Below are positions 57,974 through 64,000 of a stretch of DNA of 64,000 nt, in pieces. Below the pieces are notes generated by a model. The model ran no database searches. It had not been told where the DNA came from and saw only the letters and a list, made by a program, of their open reading frames with translations. Within the stretch, counting starts at the first letter, position 1. Every line of letters begins with the position of its first letter. Origin of the DNA: Mitsuokella multacida DSM 20544 (GTDB lineage: Bacteria > Bacillota > Negativicutes > Selenomonadales > Selenomonadaceae); assembly GCF_000155955.1 (NCBI RefSeq), contig NZ_GG697141.2, positions 937,270-1,001,269 on the forward strand, written 5' to 3'. The position numbers were made by a program, and so were the translations under genes.

Positions 57974-59152
57974 ATGCATGCATTCAAACGCGCGTTCATC
58001 ATTGTTCTCGACAGCTTCGGCATCGGCGCAGAGCCGGATGCGAAGGAATTTGGCGACGGCGACTGCAACACGCTGCGCTCCATCGTCGCTTCGAAGGAGT
58101 ACGATACGCCGAACATGAAGAAGCTCGGCCTCTTCAACATCGACGGCGTCGGCTGCGGCACGCCGGAGGCTCAGCCAATCGGCGCCTTTGCCCGCCTGCG
58201 CGAGCTCTCGCGCGGCAAGGACACGACGACGGGCCACTGGGAGATTGCGGGCATCATCTCGGAGCGCCCGATGCCGACGTACCCCGACGGCGTCCCGCCG
58301 GAAGTCATCGCAGAGCTCGAGAAGGCATTCGGCCGCAAGATCATCTGCAACAAGCCGTACTCGGGCACGAAGGTCATCCACGACTACGGCCGCGAGCAGA
58401 AGGAGACGGGCGCGCTGATCGTCTACACGTCGGCCGACAGCGTCTTGCAGATTGCAGCGCACGAGGACGATGTGCCGGTCGAGCAGCTCTACGAATACTG
58501 CCGCATGGCGCGCAAGATCATGCAGGGCGAGCACGGCGTCGGCCGCATCATCGCGCGCCCGTACGTCGGCGAGTACCCGAACTACACGCGCACGCCGCGC
58601 CGCCACGACTTCTCGCTCGACCCGACGGGCGACACGATGATGGATGCGCTCGCGCGCAAGGGTCTCGCGACGATCGGCGTCGGCAAGATCTCGGATATCT
58701 TCGCGGGCCGCAGCATCAGCCGCACGCTCGGCATCAACAAGGATAACGTCGACGGCATGGAGAAGACGCTGAAGCTCATGGATGAGGACTTCACGGGCCT
58801 CGCGTTTGTCAACCTCGTCGACTTCGACATGCAGTACGGCCATCGCCGCGACATCGACGGCTACGCGAAGGCATCGACGGTCTTCGACCGTCAGCTCGGC
58901 GAGTTCATGGTCAAGATGAAGGACGACGATCTGCTGATGATCACGGCCGATCACGGCTGCGATCCGGGCGCACCGGGCACGGATCACACGCGCGAGTACG
59001 TGCCGCTCTTGATGTACGGCAAGCACGTCAAGGCAGGGCTCAACCTCGGCACGTATCCGACGTTCGCGATGATTGGCGCGACCATCTCGGACATCTTCGG
59101 TGCTGACCTTTACACGAAGGGCGAGAGCCTGCTGCCGCGCATCATCGAATGA
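57974..59152 (+). CDS. deoB: Phosphopentomutase
   Basis: DeoB interconverts (deoxy)ribose-1-phosphate and 5-phosphate, linking nucleoside phosphorylases with DeoC. The alkaline-phosphatase-fold protein (392 aa) begins RAFIIVLDSFGIGAEPDA with the metal-binding Asp, and has TTGHWEIAG with the catalytic Thr and the late metal site TADHGCDPGAPGTDHTRE. Start 57974 has AAAGGA nine bases upstream; ATG 57965 is too close to it. Confidence 0.95.
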   Translation: MHAFKRAFIIVLDSFGIGAEPDAKEFGDGDCNTLRSIVASKEYDTPNMKKLGLFNIDGVGCGTPEAQPIGAFARLRELSRGKDTTTGHWEIAGIISERPMPTYPDGVPPEVIAELEKAFGRKIICNKPYSGTKVIHDYGREQKETGALIVYTSADSVLQIAAHEDDVPVEQLYEYCRMARKIMQGEHGVGRIIARPYVGEYPNYTRTPRRHDFSLDPTGDTMMDALARKGLATIGVGKISDIFAGRSISRTLGINKDNVDGMEKTLKLMDEDFTGLAFVNLVDFDMQYGHRRDIDGYAKASTVFDRQLGEFMVKMKDDDLLMITADHGCDPGAPGTDHTREYVPLLMYGKHVKAGLNLGTYPTFAMIGATISDIFGADLYTKGESLLPRIIE

Positions 59153-59221
59153 CAGATGCCTCCCTTTTGGGAGACGTATAGGGGAATCTATCAAAATATA
59201 TCGAATAAGGGGAAAATTATT

Positions 59222-60544
59222 ATGCGCATGTACGATCTGATCACGAAGAAGAAGCACGGAGAAGCACTGACGGACGCTGAGATCACCTATATGATCGACG
59301 GCTACGTCAAGGGGGACATCCCCGATTACCAGATGTCGGCGATGCTCATGGCCATCTGGTTCAAGGGGATGACGGATCACGAGATCACGGAGCTCACGAA
59401 GGTCATGGCGAAGTCGGGCGACATGATCGACCTCTCGGCCATCGCGGGCAAGAAGGTCGACAAGCACTCGACGGGCGGCGTCGGCGATAAGACGACGCTC
59501 ATCTGCGCGCCAATCGTCGCAGCCTGCGGCGGCAAGGTCGCGAAGATGAGCGGCCGCGGCCTCGGCCACACGGGCGGCACGGTCGACAAGCTCGAGTCTA
59601 TCCCCGGCTACCAGACGGCGCTCTCGCGCGAGAAATTCTTCGACACGGTCAACAAGTGCGGCGTCAGCGTCATCGGCCAGTCGGGCAACCTCGCGCCGGC
59701 CGACAAGAAGCTCTACGCACTGCGCGACGTCACGGCGACGGTCGACTGCATCCCGCTCATCGCTTCGTCCATCATGAGCAAGAAGCTCGCAGCCGGCTCT
59801 GATTGCATCCTGCTCGACGTCAAGACGGGCAGCGGCGCCTTCATGAAGACGCTCGATGATTCCATCAAGCTCGCGCAGACGATGGTCGCCATCGGCGAGC
59901 TCGCCGGCCGCCGCACGGTCGCCCTGATCACCGATATGGACACGCCGCTCGGCTACGGCATCGGCAACAGCATCGAAGTCATGGAGTCGATGGATGTCCT
60001 CAAGGGCGAAGGCCCGGCTGATCTGCGCGAAGTATCGCTGCAGCTCGCCTCTAACATGCTCTACCTCGTCGGCAAGGGCACGCCGGAGGAATGCCGCACG
60101 ATGGCCGAGAAGTCCATTGCGGACGGCAGCGCCTTCGAGACGTTCTGCACGATGGTCCGCGCCCAGGGCGGCGATGACAGCGTGCTGCGCGACTACACGA
60201 AGTTCCCGCAGGCACCGTACCGCGCGGAGATCAAGGCAGAGCGCTCGGGCTACATCACGAAGATGAACGCCGAGGAGATCGGCGAGACGTCCGTCGTGCT
60301 CGGCGCAGGCCGCGAGACGAAGGAGAGCACGATCGACTTCTCGGCAGGCCTCATCCTGCACAAGAAGTACGGCGATGAAGTCAAGGAAGGCGACAGCCTC
60401 GTGACGCTCTACACCTCGAAGGAGTCGGCCCTTGCCGATGCCGAGAAGATGTACCGCGAGGCCATTGCCATCGGCGATGAGCAGCCCGTAAAAGAGCCGC
60501 TCGTCTACGCGCGCGTCGAGAAAGACAAAGTCGAGAAGTATTGA
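59222..60544 (+). CDS. pdp: Pyrimidine-nucleoside phosphorylase
   Basis: Phosphorolysis of uridine, thymidine and deoxyuridine. The phosphate-binding signature KHSTGGVGDKTTL and the family pattern SGRGLGHTGGTVDKLE are both present, and the C-terminal domain ends with GLILHKKYGDEVKEGD. Length is 440 aa from start 59222, which has AAGGGG upstream; the open frame to 59156 has no homology. Its pentose-1-phosphate product feeds DeoB. Confidence 0.94.
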   Translation: MRMYDLITKKKHGEALTDAEITYMIDGYVKGDIPDYQMSAMLMAIWFKGMTDHEITELTKVMAKSGDMIDLSAIAGKKVDKHSTGGVGDKTTLICAPIVAACGGKVAKMSGRGLGHTGGTVDKLESIPGYQTALSREKFFDTVNKCGVSVIGQSGNLAPADKKLYALRDVTATVDCIPLIASSIMSKKLAAGSDCILLDVKTGSGAFMKTLDDSIKLAQTMVAIGELAGRRTVALITDMDTPLGYGIGNSIEVMESMDVLKGEGPADLREVSLQLASNMLYLVGKGTPEECRTMAEKSIADGSAFETFCTMVRAQGGDDSVLRDYTKFPQAPYRAEIKAERSGYITKMNAEEIGETSVVLGAGRETKESTIDFSAGLILHKKYGDEVKEGDSLVTLYTSKESALADAEKMYREAIAIGDEQPVKEPLVYARVEKDKVEKY

Positions 60545-60563
60545 TAGAAAGAAGGGGCATGGA

Positions 60564-60950
60564 ATGACGGATCAGGAACTCATCGAAGTGGCGAAAGCCT
60601 ATCGGGAGCGCGCCTATGCGGCGTACTCGAACTTCAAGGTCGGCGCAGCCGTGCTGACGAAGGACGGCAAGGTCTTCGGCGGCTGCAATATCGAGAATGC
60701 CAGCTACCCGGTCTCGAACTGCGCCGAGCGCACGGCCATCTTCAAGGCGGTCTCCGAGGGCCACCGCGACTTCGCGGCCATCGCGATCATCGCCGATACG
60801 CCGGGCCCGTGCTCGCCGTGCGGCATGTGCCGCCAGGCCATCAGCGAATTCAAGATCCCGAAGATCATCATGGCGAACCTCAAGGGCGATGTGCAGGTGG
60901 CGACGCTTGCAGAAATCCTCCCGTTTGCCTTTACGGATAATGACCTCTGA
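60564..60950 (+). CDS. cdd: Cytidine deaminase
   Basis: The small tetrameric, three-Cys zinc type (128 aa). NIENASYPVSNCAERTAI carries the Zn-Cys and catalytic Glu, and PCSPCGMCRQ carries the other two Zn ligands. It converts cytidine or deoxycytidine to (deoxy)uridine for the upstream phosphorylase. AAGGGG lies upstream and the gene is 19 nt after pdp. Confidence 0.96.
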   Translation: MTDQELIEVAKAYRERAYAAYSNFKVGAAVLTKDGKVFGGCNIENASYPVSNCAERTAIFKAVSEGHRDFAAIAIIADTPGPCSPCGMCRQAISEFKIPKIIMANLKGDVQVATLAEILPFAFTDNDL

Positions 60951-61040
60951 TATATAATGATGTAATGGAAAAGTCGGTCACATGTCCTTTTCGGGCAGTG
61001 GCCGCAAAGATCTCATCCAAAGAAGATAGGAGCAACCCGT

Positions 61041-62240
61041 ATGTATTTCATCATTAATCTCCTCGGCGTGCTGATCTTCCTGGCCGTCGGCGTGCTTCTC
61101 TCGAAGAAGCGCAAGGACATCCATTGGCGCGGCGTCGGTTCACTGCTCGCGCTCAACGTGTTCATCGCATGGTTCCTGACCTCGTTCCCGATTGGGCGCG
61201 ACATTGTCCAGGCCGCAGCCGCAGGCTTCACCTGGCTCGTCAGCGTCGCCTACGAGGGCATCGCCTTCGCATTCCCGGACTGGGTCCATGTGCCGCAGAT
61301 GAACTTCTTCACCTCGGCCCTGCTGCCGATCCTCCTTGTCGTGCCGCTCTTCGACATCCTGACGTACATCGGCCTCCTGCCGTTCGTCATCAAGTGGATC
61401 GGCAAGGCGCTGGCCTTCCTCACACACGAGCCGAAGTTTGAGTCCTTCTTCGCCATCGAGATGATGTTCCTCGGCAACACGGAAGCCCTAGCCGTCTCGA
61501 GCCTGCAGCTCAAGCGCATGAAGGCAGACCGCTGCCTGACGCTCGCGATGATGTCCATGAGCTGCGTCACGGCCGCCCTGATCGGCGTCTACACGAAGAT
61601 GATGCCGGCTGAGTTCATCCTGACGGCAGTTCCATTAAACGTCATCAACGCCCTGATTGTCACGAACCTCCTGCATCCGGTCAAGATCACGGAGGAGGAG
61701 GACACGGTTGCCCGCCTCGATGACGGCGGCAAGGAGCGCGAGCCGTTCTTCTCGTTCCTCGGCAACTCCATCCTCGGCGCTGGAAGACTGGTGCTGATCA
61801 TCTGCGCGAACGTCATCGCGTTCGTCGCACTCGCCAAGCTCATCGACATGCTGCTCGTGCTGATCCATCCGGCCATCACGCTCGAGAATATCCTCGGCTG
61901 CATCATGTTCCCGTTTGCCTGGCTGCTCGGCCTCGACTCGACGGAAGCCTTCGCCATGGCGCAGTACATGGGCACGAAGCTCGTCACGAATGAGTTCGTC
62001 GTCATGCTCAGCGTGCAGGACATCCTGAGCACTTACAGCCGCCACATGCAGGGCGTGCTGACGGTCTTCATCACGTCGTTCGCGAACTTCTCGACGCTCG
62101 GCATGATCATCGGCTGCTTCAAAGGTCTCGTCGACGACAACAAGAACGACCTGATTTCCCGCAACGTCGGCTACATGCTGCTCTCGGGTATCCTGGTCTC
62201 CCTGCTGTCTGCCGGTCTTGCAGGCCTCTTCATCTGGTAA
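61041..62240 (+). CDS. nupC: Concentrative nucleoside transporter (NupC/CNT family)
   Basis: The 399-aa membrane protein has the CNT pattern. An N-terminal helical trio is followed by MNFFTSALLPILLVVPLFD, the substrate/Na region FLGNTEALAVSSLQLKRM, then LMMSMSCVTA-like MMSMSCVTAALIGVYTKMM and the second hairpin LLGLDSTEAFAMAQYMGTKLV. It should import nucleosides for the deoC-deoB-pdp-cdd pathway just upstream; all five genes share direction with short gaps. A terminator follows at 62254. Confidence 0.92.
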   Translation: MYFIINLLGVLIFLAVGVLLSKKRKDIHWRGVGSLLALNVFIAWFLTSFPIGRDIVQAAAAGFTWLVSVAYEGIAFAFPDWVHVPQMNFFTSALLPILLVVPLFDILTYIGLLPFVIKWIGKALAFLTHEPKFESFFAIEMMFLGNTEALAVSSLQLKRMKADRCLTLAMMSMSCVTAALIGVYTKMMPAEFILTAVPLNVINALIVTNLLHPVKITEEEDTVARLDDGGKEREPFFSFLGNSILGAGRLVLIICANVIAFVALAKLIDMLLVLIHPAITLENILGCIMFPFAWLLGLDSTEAFAMAQYMGTKLVTNEFVVMLSVQDILSTYSRHMQGVLTVFITSFANFSTLGMIIGCFKGLVDDNKNDLISRNVGYMLLSGILVSLLSAGLAGLFIW

Positions 62241-62253
62241 GCAATGCATAGAG

Positions 62254-62284
62254 TCTCCGCAGAGAAATCTGCGGAGATTTTTTT
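62254..62284 (+). terminator. Intrinsic terminator after nupC
   Basis: TCTCCGCAGA and TCTGCGGAGA form a 10-bp stem with a GAAA-type loop, followed by seven T. It ends the nucleoside-salvage cluster. Confidence 0.92.
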
Positions 62285-62407
62285 GTGGAAAAAGAGAAAA
62301 AAGGGTGTTGACAGGAGGCAGATGGGATGGTAAGATATATATCGTTGCAGGCGGCAATCACGCGGCAGGGCAACAAAATTGAATAGCTTCTGATAGTAGA
62401 GCATTGT

Positions 62408-62499
62408 GGAGAGTTGTCCGAGTGGTTGAAGGAGCACGCCTGGAAAGCGTGTATACGGGGAAACCTGTATCGAGAGTTCGAATCTCTCACTCTCCGCCA
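62408..62499 (+). tRNA. tRNA-Ser (GGA)
   Basis: The acceptor GGAGAGT pairs with ACTCTCC, followed by G and encoded CCA. The anticodon stem CACGC/GCGTG encloses CTGGAAA with anticodon GGA. A long variable arm (TATACGGGG ... CCTGTAT) marks a class II tRNA, and GTTCGAATC is the T loop. Confidence 0.97.
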
Positions 62500-62516
62500 T
62501 TTTTATATCCTTTTTC

Positions 62517-62645
62517 AGGTCGGGCCGCAGCGCCTGGGTCTTGCGCAATGGGGCCTCGTGAACCACGTCAGGTCCGGAAGGAAGCAGCGTTAAGCGAATC
62601 GTTCCATGTGCCGCGAGGGTGCCTGGGGACTGCGGTTCGACGTGG
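62517..62645 (+). ncRNA. ffs: Signal recognition particle RNA (4.5S/small SRP type)
   Basis: The universal SRP core is present: GTCAGGTCCGGAAGGAAGC, with the opposite strand reading GTGCCGCGAGGGTGCC. The ends pair (CGGGCCGCAG with CTGCGGTTCG). At about 125 nt without an Alu domain it is the short bacterial form. It follows tRNA-Ser by about 20 nt and precedes dnaX, an arrangement also seen in Bacillus. A terminator follows at 62658. Confidence 0.95.
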
Positions 62646-62657
62646 AAAAGGATGGAG

Positions 62658-62682
62658 AGCAGCCAGAAACGGCTGCTTTTTT
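62658..62682 (+). terminator. Intrinsic terminator after the SRP RNA
   Basis: AGCAGCC, six nucleotides and GGCTGCT form a short GC-rich stem followed by a T run. Confidence 0.85.
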
Positions 62683-62731
62683 ACTATATATTTTTTTACT
62701 ATATATTATTGTTATTGTTCATGGAAGTGAG

Positions 62732-62803
62732 GCGCCGATGGAGGGTGTCTAACGTTCCGCGCAGCAGGCTGAAGCTCCACTTATAGACACCCTCCATCGG
62801 CGC
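62732..62803 (-). repeat. Structured repeat, type B copy 2 (19-bp stem, conserved 34-nt loop)
   Basis: GCGCCGATGGAGGGTGTCT (62732-62750) and its perfect complement (62785-62803) enclose the same 34-nt loop as copy B1 in the opposite orientation. The stem shares no sequence with B1. Outer flanks (GCGCCTCACTTCCATGAA here, ACGCCTCGCTTCTACGAA in B1, same strand sense) are also related, so the element extends past the hairpin. Confidence 0.85.
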
Positions 62804-63006
62804 TGACTTACAGCAATAAAAGGATAAACAGCAGACATCGCAACCGCTCACAGAGCAGAGAGCGGAATGGAGTCGGTGTCCCGCGCAGCAGGTTGAAGCT
62901 CCACTTATAGACATCCTCTGGCGCCGCTAGCCTGCAGCAATAGAGGAACAAACAGCGGACATCGCAGCCGCTGGCAAGGCAGTGAGTGGGATGGAGTCGG
63001 TGCTCT
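62741..63006 (-). repeat. Two tandem ~124-nt units containing B2 and a decayed type B copy (B3)
   Basis: CAGCAATAAAAGGATAAACA (from 62811) recurs as CAGCAATAGAGGAACAAACA (from 62935), and the loop segment CGCGCAGCAGGYTGAAGCTC recurs in both, giving a period near 124 nt. GATGGAGTCGGTG is also repeated at the unit borders (about 62866 and 62993). In the second unit only a short stem (GGTGTC/GACATC) remains. With B2 and A4 these repeats fill the gap between the SRP RNA and dnaX. Confidence 0.75.
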
Positions 63007-63015
63007 GCGAAGGAA

Positions 63016-63206
63016 GGCCGGGGATGGCTGACCATAAGCGGAGCTTTGACGTTCTGCGTGAAGAACCTGTTTTTTGCCTACGAGAATCCTTGCCGGAACG
63101 CGTCGTTCAAGCGGAGCGCGTTTAGCGTTCCGGTAAGGCTGTGTTAAAAGGCAAAAAACAGGTTTAGCAGAACGTCACGCGCAGCGTTGGTCAGTCGTCC
63201 CCGGCC
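63016..63206 (+). repeat. Structured repeat, type A copy 4 (about 191 nt hairpin)
   Basis: Outer arms of 18 nt (63016-63033 and 63189-63206) pair completely with two G-T pairs. Inside lie ATAAGCGGAGCTTT, stem GACGTTCT/AGAACGTC, stem AACCTGTTTTTTGCC and its complement, and apical stem CCTTGCCGGAACGC/GCGTTCCGGTAAGG around the GTCGTTCAAGC loop. The apical stem differs from copies A1-A3 on both strands in a compensating way. It ends 66 nt before the dnaX start. Confidence 0.85.
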
Positions 63207-63272
63207 GGGCTTCGTACCTGCGATGTCTGCAAATCAAATGGTGGTAATCATAGGAGAGGAGAGGAGTTTGCG

Positions 63273-64000
63273 ATGGCGTATATTGCGCTGTATCGGAAGT
63301 GGAGGCCGCAGACGTTCAAGGACCTCGTCGGGCAGGAGCATATCAGCCGGACGCTGGCGAATGCGATCACGAGCGGCCACATCGGCCATGCGTATCTCTT
63401 TGCCGGCCCACGCGGCACGGGCAAGACGAGTACGGCGAAGATCTTGGCGAAGGCGCTCAATTGTGAGCACGGGCCGACGCCGGAGCCGTGCGGGCAGTGT
63501 GAGCAGTGCCGCAAGATAGCGGATGGCTCCTCGATGGATGTCTTTGAGATCGATGCGGCGTCCAATCGCGGCATCGACGAGATCCGCGACCTGCGCGAGA
63601 CGGTCAAGTTCGCGCCGGTCGATGGCCGCTACAAGGTCTACATCATCGACGAGGTCCACATGCTGACGACCGAGGCGTTCAACGCGCTCCTGAAGACACT
63701 CGAGGAGCCGCCGGCGCATGTCGTCTTCATTCTCGCGACGACCGAGGCCCACAAGGTCCCGCCGACCATCCAGTCGCGCTGCCAGCGCTACGACTTCAAG
63801 CGCATCACTGTCGAGGAGATCGAGAGCCGCCTGCGCTACATCACGGCAGAGATGAAGATGGAGGCCGAGGACGAGGCCCTCGCGATGATCGCGATACAGG
63901 CCGACGGCGGCATGCGCGATGCGCTGTCCATCCTCGACCAGTGCGCGGCGCTCGCCGAAGGGACAATCACGGCAGAGCGCGTGCGCCAGATCCTCGGCCT
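63273..64000 (+). CDS. dnaX: DNA polymerase III subunit gamma/tau, 5' part only
   Basis: The clamp-loader ATPase gene runs off the right edge (242 codons visible). YRKWRPQTFKDLVGQEHI opens the protein. Walker A is AGPRGTGKTSTAK; the zinc module is CEHG..CGQCEQC; Walker B is YIIDEVHML; the sensor-1 region is ILATTEAHKVP and SRC is in IQSRCQRYDF. The ATG at 63273 has GAGGAG upstream. tRNA-Ser and SRP RNA precede it, as in Bacillus, but about 590 nt of repeats lie between. Confidence 0.95.
   Translation, partial: MAYIALYRKWRPQTFKDLVGQEHISRTLANAITSGHIGHAYLFAGPRGTGKTSTAKILAKALNCEHGPTPEPCGQCEQCRKIADGSSMDVFEIDAASNRGIDEIRDLRETVKFAPVDGRYKVYIIDEVHMLTTEAFNALLKTLEEPPAHVVFILATTEAHKVPPTIQSRCQRYDFKRITVEEIESRLRYITAEMKMEAEDEALAMIAIQADGGMRDALSILDQCAALAEGTITAERVRQILG

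Noticed and set aside
62741-63006. CRISPR-like array next to the SRP RNA
   Set aside because: The repeats are about 124 nt long, only two, and are related to the type B hairpins; there are no regular spacers.

Overview
The window looks like chromosomal DNA of a high-GC diderm Firmicute of the Negativicutes, probably Selenomonadaceae (Selenomonas/Mitsuokella-like). This is inferred. An outer membrane is implied by a YadA-type trimeric autotransporter, a secretin with a PilP-like partner, and MurNAc recycling. Gene order and signals are Firmicutes-like: the hem cluster (sirC-type gene, hemA, hemC, cobA/hemD, hemB, hemL), tRNA-Ser next to SRP RNA next to dnaX, NrdR-type boxes and TTGACA/TATAAT promoters.

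Layout. 1-10.6 kb: a partial TSUP permease, three tandem tRNA-Glu(CTC) genes behind gltX, an orphan dhaL facing a LysR regulator, an OmpR-type two-component system, an SHMT-like protein without its catalytic lysine beside an SLC13 permease, and an AbrB-type permease. 10.8-21.4 kb: rfbD, sstT, a cupin, ElyC/YdcF and MATE proteins, phosphoglucomutase, glucose-6-phosphate isomerase and a pilP/secretin pair. 21.5-28.4 kb: the C5 tetrapyrrole cluster, which starts from the Glu-tRNA made by gltX and the tRNA-Glu array. 28.4-31.0 kb: two large structured repeats, an aldose epimerase, and pdxS-pdxT, with pdxS carrying an internal deletion. 31.2-35.7 kb: a long repetitive adhesin. 35.8-45 kb: NlpC/P60, an ArsR metal sensor, murQ-murP-mupG, lactate permease, threonine deaminase and two Usp proteins.

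45-64 kb: nrdG with a small glycyl-radical-domain protein under an NrdR-type promoter, a DnaA-box cluster, mscS, the tre locus split by an IS607-type element, a giant EAL/GGDEF protein, the deoC-deoB-pdp-cdd-nupC nucleoside-salvage cluster, tRNA-Ser, SRP RNA and the start of dnaX.

The most unusual signal is a dispersed family of non-coding hairpins: four copies of about 185-200 nt (type A) and shorter relatives (type B). Their internal and apical loops are nearly identical, while the stems differ in sequence from copy to copy yet stay complementary, often through G-U pairs. That pattern suggests selection on RNA structure. Other items worth a second look are the deleted pdxS, the IS607 recombinase with Ala at the catalytic Ser position beside an intact TnpB, the SHMT-like pseudoenzyme, the stand-alone NrdD glycyl-radical domain, and a G7 tract inside the adhesin promoter. 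All coordinates were read by eye and may be off by a base or two at non-coding features.
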